Positions 10,640 through 20,415 of a DNA stretch of 64,000 bases are shown piece after piece. The DNA lies in assembly GCF_034258515.1 (NCBI RefSeq), contig NZ_CP139438.1:1674001-1738000 (forward strand), read 5' to 3'. A model generated the notes under the pieces. That model did no database searches and was not told the origin of the DNA. It worked only from the letters and a program-made list of their open reading frames with translations. Source of the stretch: Pseudarthrobacter oxydans (GTDB lineage: Bacteria > Actinomycetota > Actinomycetes > Actinomycetales > Micrococcaceae). The translations under genes were made by a program, and so were the position numbers. The number at the start of each line of letters is the position of its first letter. The first letter of the stretch is position 1.

Positions 10640-11889
10640 ACTCGGTGGAAAAGCCATCCGTGACAGAACTCGTGGAGACCACGGGCCACGCCGGAGCCGA
10701 GTGGCTGGAACGCTACTCCACCTCCCTGATGGGCGTGTTCGGCACCCCGCAGCGTGTGCTGGTGCGCGGCGCCGGCTGCCTGGTCTGGGATGCCGACGGC
10801 AAGGAATACCTCGACCTCCTTGGCGGGATTGCGGTCAACGCCCTGGGCCACGCGAACCCGTTCGTCACGTCCGTGATCTCCAGCCAGCTGGCCACGCTCG
10901 GGCATGTCTCCAACTTCTTCACCAGCCCCACGCAGATCGCCCTGGCCGAAAAACTCCTGGCCCTCACCCAGGCGCCGGCCGGCTCCAAGGTGTTCTTCAC
11001 CAACTCCGGCACGGAGGCGAACGAGGCGGCCTTCAAGCTGGCGCGCCGCAATACGGGTGGCAGCGGCGCCAAGCGGACCAAGATCATCGCCCTCGAAGGC
11101 GCCTTCCACGGCCGGACCATGGGCGCGCTTGCCCTGACCGCCAAGGAGGCCTACCGCGAGCCGTTCGAGCCGCTGCCCGGCGGCGTGGTGCACATCCCGT
11201 TCGGGAACGCCGAGGCGCTCAAGGCCGCCGTGGATGAAACCGTGGCCGCCGTCTTCCTGGAGCCCATCCAGGGCGAGGCGGGCGTCCGGCCCCTGCCGCC
11301 CGGGTACCTTCGGGCCGCGCGGGAGCTGACTGCCAGGGTAGGGACACTGCTGATCCTGGACGAGGTGCAGACCGGCATTGGCCGCACCGGCAAGTGGCTT
11401 GCCAGCGAGGACGCCGGCATCATGCCCGACGCCATCACCCTGGCCAAGGGGCTGGGCGGGGGCTTCCCGATCGGTGCGCTGGTCACCTTCGGCAGCCATA
11501 CGTCGTCGTTGCTGTCCGCCGGCCAGCACGGCACCACGTTCGGCGGCAACCCGGTGGCCACGGCAGCTGCCCTCGCCACGCTCCACGCGATCGAAAGCCA
11601 GGATATTCTGGCGAACGTGGCTTCGGTAGGGGAGCACCTGCGTTCGGGGCTGGCGGCCATCCCGGGCGTCACCGAAGTCCGGGGCGAAGGCCTGCTGATC
11701 GGCTTCGACCTCGACGCGGACGTGGCCCCGGCCGTGGTGCAGGCCGGCCTGGACGCCGGCTTCATCGTCAACAGCCCGGGTCCGCGGACCATCCGCCTTG
11801 CGCCGCCGCTGGTCCTCACGGCAGCGCAGGCAGACACTTTCCTGGCCGCCTTCCCGGCCATCCTCCAAGCAGCTAAGGACGCCCAGTGA
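10636..11889 (+). CDS. argD: acetylornithine aminotransferase
   Basis: Class III PLP aminotransferase of 417 residues that converts N-acetylglutamate semialdehyde to N-acetylornithine with glutamate as amino donor. The signature runs [17 protein letters not shown], with the PLP lysine in [15 protein letters not shown], and [18 protein letters not shown] binds the cofactor phosphate. It starts with an ATGA overlap on argB and ends with a GTGA overlap on argF. Confidence 0.96.
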   Translation: MNSVEKPSVTELVETTGHAGAEWLERYSTSLMGVFGTPQRVLVRGAGCLVWDADGKEYLDLLGGIAVNALGHANPFVTSVISSQLATLGHVSNFFTSPTQIALAEKLLALTQAPAGSKVFFTNSGTEANEAAFKLARRNTGGSGAKRTKIIALEGAFHGRTMGALALTAKEAYREPFEPLPGGVVHIPFGNAEALKAAVDETVAAVFLEPIQGEAGVRPLPPGYLRAARELTARVGTLLILDEVQTGIGRTGKWLASEDAGIMPDAITLAKGLGGGFPIGALVTFGSHTSSLLSAGQHGTTFGGNPVATAAALATLHAIESQDILANVASVGEHLRSGLAAIPGVTEVRGEGLLIGFDLDADVAPAVVQAGLDAGFIVNSPGPRTIRLAPPLVLTAAQADTFLAAFPAILQAAKDAQ

Positions 11890-12896
11890 CACCAGCCACC
11901 GGCACCACCCGGCACTTCCTCAAGGACACGGACCTCAGCCCTGCCGAGCAGGCAGAGGTCCTGGACCTCGCCATGCGCATGAAGGCCGCCCCGTACAGCG
12001 TCCAGCCGTTCGCTGCCGAGGGCAGCGGCCGCAAGACCGTCGCCGTGATCTTCGACAAGACCTCCACCCGGACCCGGGTGTCGTTCGCCACCGGCATCGC
12101 GGACATGGGCGGCAACGCGCTGATCATCAACCCGGGCGAGGCGCAGATCGGCCACAAGGAATCGGTGGAGGACACCGCCAAGGTCCTGGAACGCATGGTG
12201 TCCACCATTGTGTGGCGGACCGGCGCCCACGCCGGCCTGGTGGCCATGGCCGAAAACTCCAGGGTGCCGGTCATCAACGCCCTGTGCGATGACTACCACC
12301 CGTGCCAGCTGCTCGCGGACCTGCTGGCCGTGAAGGAGCACAAGGGCGAACTCAAGGGGCTCACCATGAGCTACCTCGGGGATGCCGCCAACAACATGGC
12401 GAACTCCTACCTGCTGGCCGGGGTGACGGCCGGGATGCATGTCCGGATTGCCGGGCCCGAGGGCTACCTCCCCGCGGCGGACATCGTGGCAGCCGCGGAG
12501 GAACGCGCCGCGGAGACCGGCGGTTCGGTGCTGGTCACGACTGACGCGGCGGAGGCCTTGAAAGGGGCCGACGTCGTGGCAACGGACACGTGGGTGTCCA
12601 TGGGCCAGGAAGCCGAAAAGGAAGCCCGGCTCCAGCTGTTCCGGGAGTACTCCGTCGATGAGGCGGCCATGGCACGTGCTGCGGAAGACGCCGTCGTGCT
12701 TCACTGCCTCCCCGCGTACCGCGGTTACGAAATCTCTGCCGGCGTCATCGACGGGCCCCAGTCCATCGTCTGGGACGAGGCCGAAAACAGGCTGCACGCC
12801 CAGAAGGCCCTGATGGCGTGGCTGATGCACCGCTCCGGCCTGGCGTTCGTGGACGGCCTCGCTCCGGTTGAAGGCACCGGGGAGAGCACGTTCTAG
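11886..12896 (+). CDS. argF: ornithine carbamoyltransferase
   Basis: Makes citrulline from ornithine and carbamoyl phosphate. The 336-residue protein has the carbamoyl-phosphate motif STRTRVSF (in DKTSTRTRVSFATG), the ornithine loop HCLPAYRGYEIS and the DDYHPCQ stretch. The length fits the biosynthetic enzyme. The GTG start overlaps the argD stop (GTGA) and its TAG overlaps the argR GTG. I see no second anabolic copy in the window. Confidence 0.96.
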   Translation: MTPATGTTRHFLKDTDLSPAEQAEVLDLAMRMKAAPYSVQPFAAEGSGRKTVAVIFDKTSTRTRVSFATGIADMGGNALIINPGEAQIGHKESVEDTAKVLERMVSTIVWRTGAHAGLVAMAENSRVPVINALCDDYHPCQLLADLLAVKEHKGELKGLTMSYLGDAANNMANSYLLAGVTAGMHVRIAGPEGYLPAADIVAAAEERAAETGGSVLVTTDAAEALKGADVVATDTWVSMGQEAEKEARLQLFREYSVDEAAMARAAEDAVVLHCLPAYRGYEISAGVIDGPQSIVWDEAENRLHAQKALMAWLMHRSGLAFVDGLAPVEGTGESTF

Positions 12897-13426
12897 TGTC
12901 TGCCCAACCGGCGTCGCCGGGCTCCAGCCCGGCCACTAAGACGGCCCGCCAGGCCCGGATCGCGGCCATCCTGACGGGTGAATCGGTGCGCTCCCAGGCG
13001 GAGCTGGCAGCCCTGCTGGCGGACGACGGCGTGCAGGTCACCCAGGCGACGCTGTCGCGGGACCTGGTGGAACTCGGCGCGGTCCGGGTGCGCGGCAAGG
13101 AGGGCGTGCTGGTGTATGCGGTCCCCGGCGAGGGCGGCGAGCGGGCCGCAAAAAGCGGGGTGAGCCAGGAGATCCTGGACGCCCGGCTGGCCCGGCTCTG
13201 CAGCGAACTGCTGGTCACCGCGGAGGCCTCAGCCAACATCGCCGTGCTCCGTACTCCGCCGGGCGCCGCCAACTTCCTGGCCCTGGCCATCGACCACTCG
13301 GTGATGCCGTCCATCCTGGGGACCATCGCCGGGGATGACACCGTGCTGCTGGTTTCCCGGGATCCGCAGGGCGGCCAGGACCTCGCCGCCAGGTTCCTGC
13401 AACTGGCTGAAGAAGCCGGGCAATAA
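12896..13426 (+). CDS. argR: arginine repressor
   Basis: A 176-residue ArgR. The N-terminal winged helix ([18 protein letters not shown]) binds ARG boxes. The C-terminal oligomerisation domain has [15 protein letters not shown], whose paired aspartates bind L-arginine in the hexamer. The GTG start overlaps the argF stop. Carrying the repressor inside the operon is usual in actinobacteria and gives autoregulation. The likely target is the twin TGCAT site before argC. Confidence 0.95.
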   Translation: MSAQPASPGSSPATKTARQARIAAILTGESVRSQAELAALLADDGVQVTQATLSRDLVELGAVRVRGKEGVLVYAVPGEGGERAAKSGVSQEILDARLARLCSELLVTAEASANIAVLRTPPGAANFLALAIDHSVMPSILGTIAGDDTVLLVSRDPQGGQDLAARFLQLAEEAGQ

Positions 13427-13472
13427 GCTTGAAGACAACATCTACAACCCCCCAATCCCAAGGAGCATCCAA

Positions 13473-14678
13473 GTGACTGAACGCATCGTGCTGGCCTACT
13501 CAGGCGGCCTGGACACCTCAGTAGCCATCGGCTGGATCGGCGAAGCCACCGGCGCCGAGGTCATCGCCGTGGCGGTCGACGTCGGACAGGGCGGCGAGTC
13601 CCTGGAGACCATCCGCCAGCGTGCCCTCGGCTGCGGCGCCGTCGAAGCCTACGTGGCCGACGCCTCTGACGAGTTCGCCAACGAGTACTGCGTCCCCACG
13701 CTGAAGGCCAACGCCCTCTACCAGGGCCACTACCCCCTGGTTTCCGCCATCTCCCGCCCGGTGATCGTCAAGCACCTGGTCAAGGCGGCCCGTGAATTCG
13801 GCGCCACCACCGTTGCCCACGGCTGCACCGGCAAGGGCAACGACCAGGTCCGCTTCGAAGTGGGCATCCAGACCCTCGGCCCGGACCTGAAGTGCATCGC
13901 CCCGGTCCGCGACCTCGCCCTAACCCGCGACAAGGCCATCGCATTCGCCGAGGAAAAGGGCCTGCCCATCGAGACCACCAAGAAGAACCCGTACTCGATC
14001 GACCAGAACGTCTGGGGCCGCGCCGTCGAAACCGGCTACCTCGAGGACATCTGGAACGCCCCCACCAAGGACATCTACGACTACACCGCCACCCCGGAAT
14101 TCCCGCCGGCACCGGATGAAGTCACCATCTCCTTCGAAGCCGGCGTGCCGGTGGCGATCGACGGCGTCAAGGTCACCCCGCTGCAGGCCATCAAGGAACT
14201 CAACCGCCGCGCCGGCGCCCAGGGCGTGGGCCGGATCGACGTCGTCGAAGACCGCCTGGTGGGCATCAAGTCCCGTGAAATCTACGAGGCCCCGGGCGCC
14301 ATGGCGCTGATCACCGCGCACAAGCACCTCGAGGACATCACCATCGAGCGCGAGCAGGCCCGCTTCAAGGCCACCGTTGGCCAGCGCTGGGCCGAACTTG
14401 TCTACGACGGCCAGTGGTTCTCCCCGCTGAAGCGCTCCCTGGACGCCTTCATCGAGGACACCCAGAAGTACGTCTCCGGCGACATCCGGATGACCCTGCA
14501 CGGCGGCCAGGCCATCGTCAACGGCCGCCGCTCCGACACCTCGCTTTACGACTTCAACCTCGCCACCTACGACACCGGCGACACCTTCGACCAGTCCATG
14601 GCACGCGGCTTCATCGAGCTGTGGGGCATGTCCGCCAAGGTTGCCTCCGGCCGCGACATCCGGGTCGCGGGAAAGTAA
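13473..14678 (+). CDS. argG: argininosuccinate synthase
   Basis: ATP-dependent joining of citrulline and aspartate. The 401-residue protein opens [20 protein letters not shown], the PP-loop (SGGxDTS) of the family, and carries [14 protein letters not shown]. The GTG at 13473 is chosen because AGGAG lies 7 nt upstream and the residues match the family's start; a longer upstream frame is antisense-like filler. The 46-bp gap after argR is the largest in the operon and could hold an internal promoter, but I see no clear one. Confidence 0.97.
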   Translation: MTERIVLAYSGGLDTSVAIGWIGEATGAEVIAVAVDVGQGGESLETIRQRALGCGAVEAYVADASDEFANEYCVPTLKANALYQGHYPLVSAISRPVIVKHLVKAAREFGATTVAHGCTGKGNDQVRFEVGIQTLGPDLKCIAPVRDLALTRDKAIAFAEEKGLPIETTKKNPYSIDQNVWGRAVETGYLEDIWNAPTKDIYDYTATPEFPPAPDEVTISFEAGVPVAIDGVKVTPLQAIKELNRRAGAQGVGRIDVVEDRLVGIKSREIYEAPGAMALITAHKHLEDITIEREQARFKATVGQRWAELVYDGQWFSPLKRSLDAFIEDTQKYVSGDIRMTLHGGQAIVNGRRSDTSLYDFNLATYDTGDTFDQSMARGFIELWGMSAKVASGRDIRVAGK

Positions 14679-16094
<1,416 letters not shown>

Positions 16095-16095
16095 A

Positions 16096-16196
16096 ACGCT
16101 CTCTCACTTAACGCGCCGTTTCTGCCAAGGCTCTCTCACTTTCCCTAAGAAAGTGAGAGAGCCTTGGCGATTTTCAAGCATCAAGTGAGAGAGCGT
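16096..16196. repeat. nested palindromic repeat element (CTCTCTCACTT family)
   Basis: Two inverted repeats sit one inside the other. Outer arms 16096-16109 and 16183-16196 are a perfect 14-bp pair (ACGCTCTCTCACTT and its complement). Inner arms 16124-16143 and 16149-16168 form a perfect 20-bp stem with a CCTAA loop. The core CTCTCTCACTT occurs twice directly and twice inverted. The same left arm with its following ACGCGCC, and right-arm relics, recur around 30.0-31.75 kb. It may end argH transcription as a hairpin, though no T-run follows. It looks like a dispersed REP-type element. Confidence 0.8.
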
Positions 16197-16235
16197 CGGG
16201 GGTTCACGCGGAGGACTCACCGCTACCATGGCGCA

Positions 16236-16784
16236 ATGAGCGAAACCTTCCGGAAGTTCCTTCGCACCCTGCCCGACTTTCCATCCGACTTGCCCGGCTT
16301 CGACCCTGACAAGTCGCCGCAGGACCCGGTCCTGCTCTTTAAGCAGTGGTTGGACGAGGCCCTGGCGGCAGGGGAACCCCAGCCCCATGCCTGCAGCCTG
16401 GCCACCGTTGGCCGCGGTTCCGGCGGTGGGCAGCAACCGTCGTCGAGGATGCTGATCCTGAAGAACATCGACGACGACGGCTGGCACTTCGCCACGTCCC
16501 GCACCTCGCGCAAGGGCAGGGAACTGGGCGCCAACCCCTACGCCGCCCTGAACTTCTACTGGCCATCGCTGGGCCGGCAGGTCCGTGTGCTGGGTCCGGT
16601 GACGGAATTATCCGCGGAAGCTTCGTCCAGGGATTGGGCTGAACGGCCGCGTGCTGACGGCAGCGAAAACCCTGACTGGCAGCTCTATGCCATCCGCCCG
16701 GAGGAGATCGAGTTCTGGCAGGCCAGCCACGACGGCGCCCATATCCGCCACCGCCTGGGCGCGGACGGCGCACGGCTGGACTAG
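16236..16784 (+). CDS. pyridoxamine 5'-phosphate oxidase-like FMN protein
   Basis: A 182-residue split-barrel flavoprotein of the PNPOx type. SSRMLILKNIDDDGWHFATSRTSRKGREL resembles the FMN-binding R-x-VLLK and TN-x-x-SxKxxEL stretches of PdxH, followed by ALNFYWPSLGRQVRVLGPV. The dimerisation tail is recognisable (EIEFWQASHDGAHIRHR) but shorter and lacks the full W-x(n)-RLxP end. It may be a true pyridoxal-phosphate oxidase or a related F420/FMN oxidoreductase. The ATG at 16236 starts the homologous region; an upstream extension runs into the palindromic repeat. Confidence 0.75.
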   Translation: MSETFRKFLRTLPDFPSDLPGFDPDKSPQDPVLLFKQWLDEALAAGEPQPHACSLATVGRGSGGGQQPSSRMLILKNIDDDGWHFATSRTSRKGRELGANPYAALNFYWPSLGRQVRVLGPVTELSAEASSRDWAERPRADGSENPDWQLYAIRPEEIEFWQASHDGAHIRHRLGADGARLD

Positions 16785-16794
16785 GCTGGGCGGC

Positions 16795-17556
16795 ATGACC
16801 GCTCCCGAACCCGACCTCCTGCTCACCGGGCTTCACGCAGCTGCCGACGACGTCACCTCCGACGCCGCCAAGCTCACCGACGACGACGTGAAGGCTCCCT
16901 CCGCCCTGCCCGGCTGGACGCGGGGACACGTCCTTGCGCATCTCACGGGGATCTCCAACGCCATGGCCCGGCAGCTCGAGTACGCCGCCCGGGGGGAAAC
17001 CATCGAGCTCTACGACGGCGGCATGGACGGCCGGAACAGGGCGATCGGCATGGCGGCCGGCCACGACGCCGCCACCCACAGGGCGGACCTGGCCGAGGCC
17101 CTGGAGCGGGTCCTGCGCGCGTTCGATGCGCTGCCGGGCATCAAGGACTCGTCGGCCAACCGCACCGGCTGGTGGGCGCCCATCTCCTATCGGGGTGGAG
17201 TGGTCCTGGACGGAGGCCTGGCCCTGTGGCGCGAGCTCGTCATCCATGACTCCGACCTCCTGACCGGCAGGGGACCGGAAACCTGGAGCCGGCCGTTTTG
17301 CGAGCACCTGTTCGATTTCCTCGCAGCCCGCGTCCCGCCAGGGGAGAAACTGGTGCTGCAGCCGCTTGGCCTGCCGCCCGTGACTGTCGGCAGCGGCAAC
17401 CGGTCCACCGTGGTCAGCGGCATGGTCACTGATATCGCCGCGTGGCTGGCCGGCCGCGAACCCACGTTGGGGAGCCTGCGCGCTTCTGCAGCGGCCGACG
17501 GCGTGGACCTGCCGACGCTGCTGCCATGGCCGGCGGGAACGCCCGCGCCCAAGTGA
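16795..17556 (+). CDS. maleylpyruvate isomerase-family mycothiol-dependent protein
   Basis: A 253-residue DinB-like four-helix protein with the MDMPI N-terminal pattern: PSALPGWTRGHVLAHLTGISNAMARQLEYA, where the histidines supply metal ligands. Family members use mycothiol, the actinobacterial thiol, as cofactor in isomerisation or thiol transfer. The substrate cannot be read from sequence, and no gentisate or maleylpyruvate pathway genes are nearby. It starts 10 bp after the PNPOx-like gene and ends 1 bp from the convergent ogt. Confidence 0.8.
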   Translation: MTAPEPDLLLTGLHAAADDVTSDAAKLTDDDVKAPSALPGWTRGHVLAHLTGISNAMARQLEYAARGETIELYDGGMDGRNRAIGMAAGHDAATHRADLAEALERVLRAFDALPGIKDSSANRTGWWAPISYRGGVVLDGGLALWRELVIHDSDLLTGRGPETWSRPFCEHLFDFLAARVPPGEKLVLQPLGLPPVTVGSGNRSTVVSGMVTDIAAWLAGREPTLGSLRASAAADGVDLPTLLPWPAGTPAPK

Positions 17557-17557
17557 T

Positions 17558-18052
17558 TCAGGCGGCTTCGCGCGCCAGCAGGCTCTGTTTGATGGGCAGT
17601 CCCCACCGGAAGCCGCCCAGTGAACCGTCCGTGCGGATCACGCGGTGGCAGGGCACAAACAGGGCAGCCGCATTGAAGGCACAGGCGCTGGCGGCCGCCC
17701 GGACAGCTTTGGGGTTGCCGGCCAGCCCGGCGTACTCGGTGTACGTTACCGGGGAACCAGGCTGCACCAGCCGGAGCACATCCCACGCGTGGGCACGGAA
17801 CGGCCCGGACTTCTGCCGCACGGGCACCCGCATGGCCGGCGCCGGATCGCCCGCATAAAACGCCTCCACGGCAGCCGAGATTTCCCCCAGGCTGGTGACC
17901 AGCTCAATCGAGGCCGGCCGCAGGGAAGGGTGGACCTGGCCGGTCAGGTCGCCGGGATTGCCGGTCCAGCCGCTGGAAAGGACCACGCCGTCCCGGGCAA
18001 GGATGGTGAACGGTCCGTCCGGGGTGGACATCTGGAGCAACTGGGCCTTCAT
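17558..18052 (-). CDS. ogt: methylated-DNA--protein-cysteine methyltransferase
   Basis: Suicide repair of O6-alkylguanine. The 164-residue protein carries the acceptor-cysteine motif VPCHRVI and the upstream V-x-YxEYAxLAG-x-PKAVRAA helix-turn-helix. ATG 18052 has GAAGG 8 nt upstream. The ATG overlaps the stop of the preceding ada-alkA gene (ATGA), so the two form a two-gene alkylation-repair operon. Confidence 0.95.
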   Translation of the reverse strand: MKAQLLQMSTPDGPFTILARDGVVLSSGWTGNPGDLTGQVHPSLRPASIELVTSLGEISAAVEAFYAGDPAPAMRVPVRQKSGPFRAHAWDVLRLVQPGSPVTYTEYAGLAGNPKAVRAAASACAFNAAALFVPCHRVIRTDGSLGGFRWGLPIKQSLLAREAA

Positions 18053-19572
18053 CGGTTCGCCTTCTCTGTTGTGCCGGTGCCTGTTGTGCTGTTGACTGCC
18101 GCGGCAGGGCGCGCCGCCGCCCGCCACAGGTGCATGGTGGCATAGGAGCGCCACGGGCTGACGTCATGGAAGCCAGCGCTTGGGGCCGCAGCACCGTGGA
18201 AATCGGGTTCCGCATCCGCCACACCGCTCAGCGCCTTGATTCCGTTCCGCACCGCCGCATCGTTGGCAAGGAATATGTCCGGGGCGCCGAGCACCCGCAT
18301 GGCGAGGTAGCCCACCGTCCATGGTCCAACCCCCGCCAGCGGCAGCAGCTTCGCGCCAAGGCTGGCCAGGTCGTCGCCGTAGCCGAAATCGAGCCTACCT
18401 TCCGCCAACGCGGAAGCGGCTGCCCGGAGTGCCTCGGTTCGCTTCCGGGGCCCGCGCAGGAGGGCGTGGCCGTCCGCGGCGATCTCCGCTGCGGTGGGGA
18501 ACATGCGGTCAAGGCCTTCGCCGGGGCTTTGGCTGGGGCGTCCGACGGCGGCCAGCTGAGTGAGTGCGGTCCGCGCCGCAGCCACGGTGACCTGCTGCCC
18601 AATCATCGCGCGGACCAGCATTTCCGCGGGATCCATCGCTCCGGGCATCCTGATCCCCGGGGCGCTCGCCACCGCGGCCGCCAGCCGGCCGTCCCCGGCC
18701 AGCGCGCTGTCGATGGCAACCGGATCCGCGTCCAGGTCGAACAGCCTCCGGACGCGGCTCAGCAGGGCCGGCAGGTCGCGGAGGTCCACCGCGCCGATGG
18801 TGAGGGTCAGCGGCCGCCCGGGAGCGCCGTCGTCGTAATCCACCCGGAACCTCGCGTCCCCGTGCGGAAGCCGCAGCGTGCGGGCGTAGGACGCCGCGGT
18901 GCCGGTTTCGATTCCGGGGAGGGCGCGAACGGCAAGGAACGTAAAAATCCCGGGGTCGAAGGGTTCCCGGTAGGGGAGGCGGAGGGTGATGGCGGTGGAG
19001 CCGGCGGGGGCCTTCGGATGCCGCGCCGCGCGCAGGGCAGTGGGGGTCATGTCGAAGACCTCCAGCATGGTGTCGTTGAACTGGCGGACGCTGCTGAAGC
19101 CGGCCGCGAAGGCGATGTCCGCTAGCTTCATGGAAGTGGACACCAGCAGGGTGCGGGCGGTTTGCGCCCGCCCGGCCCGGGCCAGCGACAGCGGCCCCGC
19201 CCCCAGTTCCTGGCTGAGGATGCGGTTGAGCTGGCGGGACGAATAGCCCAGGCGGGCTGCCAGGCCCTCCACGCCGTCCCTGTTGATCACGCCGTCGTTG
19301 ATGAGCCGCATGGCGCGCCCGGCAACATCCTGGCGAACGTTCCAGGCCGGTGTCCCTGGAACAGCCTCCGGAAGGCAGCGCTTGCAGGCCCGGTAGCCGG
19401 CGTCGTGGGCCGCTGCGGAGGTCTCGTAGAACGTAACGTTGGCCGGCTTTGGTGTCCGGGCCGGGCACGACGGGCGGCAGTAAATGCCCGTGGTCCGGAC
19501 GGCAGTGTAGAACTGCCCGTCGAACCGGGTGTCCCTGGCATCGATTGCCCGGTAGCGCTGCCAGAAGTCCAT
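18049..19572 (-). CDS. Ada-like regulator fused to AlkA 3-methyladenine DNA glycosylase
   Basis: A 507-residue fusion. Residues 1-75 form the Ada zinc domain ([13 protein letters not shown]...ACKRCLPE), whose cysteines sense methyl phosphotriesters. Residues 85-185 form an AraC-type helix-turn-helix. The rest is AlkA: an N-terminal beta domain, then HhH-GPD ([16 protein letters not shown]...[21 protein letters not shown]) with the catalytic aspartate in FLANDAAV. It lacks the O6-methyltransferase domain of E. coli Ada; that function is in the adjacent ogt. The fusion is common in actinobacteria and couples sensing of damage to repair. The ATG at 19572 follows a GGAGGA run. Confidence 0.93.
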   Translation of the reverse strand: MDFWQRYRAIDARDTRFDGQFYTAVRTTGIYCRPSCPARTPKPANVTFYETSAAAHDAGYRACKRCLPEAVPGTPAWNVRQDVAGRAMRLINDGVINRDGVEGLAARLGYSSRQLNRILSQELGAGPLSLARAGRAQTARTLLVSTSMKLADIAFAAGFSSVRQFNDTMLEVFDMTPTALRAARHPKAPAGSTAITLRLPYREPFDPGIFTFLAVRALPGIETGTAASYARTLRLPHGDARFRVDYDDGAPGRPLTLTIGAVDLRDLPALLSRVRRLFDLDADPVAIDSALAGDGRLAAAVASAPGIRMPGAMDPAEMLVRAMIGQQVTVAAARTALTQLAAVGRPSQSPGEGLDRMFPTAAEIAADGHALLRGPRKRTEALRAAASALAEGRLDFGYGDDLASLGAKLLPLAGVGPWTVGYLAMRVLGAPDIFLANDAAVRNGIKALSGVADAEPDFHGAAAPSAGFHDVSPWRSYATMHLWRAAARPAAAVNSTTGTGTTEKANR

Positions 19573-19688
19573 TCCTCCATCCTGCCAGCCGCACTGGGTC
19601 CGGGCTAGCGGAAATCGGACAGGGCCGTTTCCCCTGCCCGTACCAAAAATGATCCGTATTGGCCGCCGGCTTTGGATAGAGTCTGGCC

Positions 19689-20363
19689 ATGAGCAGAAAT
19701 CCGCTGACCGGCACATCGCTGCGGGATTTCCTTTCCGGAGATGCCCGCCAGTTGGCGCCCCTGCTGCTGGGGGCGGTGCTGACGCACGAGTCCCGGGAAG
19801 GCGTGGTGTCCGTCCGGCTCACCGAAGTGGAGGCCTACCTCGGGCCCGAGGATTCGCTCCACCCGGACCCCGGCTCGCACACCTACCGGGGCCCCACGCC
19901 TCGCAACGCACCCATGTTTGGCCCGGCGGGGCACCTGTATGTCTACTTCACCTACGGGATGCATCACTGCACCAACCTTGTGTGCGGACCGGAAGGAACG
20001 GCTTCCGCCCTCCTGCTGCGGGCCGGGGAGATCGTGGACGGCGTGGACCTTGCCCGGCGCCGGCGCCCCACGTCCAAGGATCCTGCCGACCTGGCAAGGG
20101 GTCCCGCGCGGCTGGCCAAAGCCATGGGGATGACGACGGCGGACAGCGGCCGCGATGCACTGGCGCCGCCTTTCGGGCTGGTGCTTCCGCCCCGCCCCGG
20201 CCAGCCGGTGAGTTCAGGCCCTCGCGTGGGAGTGTCCGGTGCAGGTGGAACGGACCAGTACTCCTGGCGCTTCTGGATCACCGGCGACCCCACCGTCTCC
20301 CAGTACAAGGCCGCCAAGCCCAGGAGGGCAAAACCGGATCCGGCCGGGTTTCACGGGCGTTAA
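19689..20363 (+). CDS. mpg: 3-methyladenine DNA glycosylase (AAG/MPG family)
   Basis: A 224-residue alkyladenine glycosylase unrelated in fold to AlkA. It has the family's [15 protein letters not shown] with the catalytic glutamate, [25 protein letters not shown], and LLRAGEI. It excises alkylated purines by a monofunctional base flip. It is divergent from the ada-alkA/ogt pair, so three alkylation-repair enzymes lie together. A control region of 116 bp separates them. Confidence 0.93.
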   Translation: MSRNPLTGTSLRDFLSGDARQLAPLLLGAVLTHESREGVVSVRLTEVEAYLGPEDSLHPDPGSHTYRGPTPRNAPMFGPAGHLYVYFTYGMHHCTNLVCGPEGTASALLLRAGEIVDGVDLARRRRPTSKDPADLARGPARLAKAMGMTTADSGRDALAPPFGLVLPPRPGQPVSSGPRVGVSGAGGTDQYSWRFWITGDPTVSQYKAAKPRRAKPDPAGFHGR

Positions 20364-20415
20364 CGGAAATGGTTGTAGAATGGTAGGTCTGTCTTTTGCG
20401 ATAGGGGAACGTTAA

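Noticed and set aside
20364..20415. Rifamycin-associated element upstream of the HelD gene
   Set aside because: The 52-bp gap has no GGGGCTTGC-type inverted repeat, so rifamycin-induced control is not supported.
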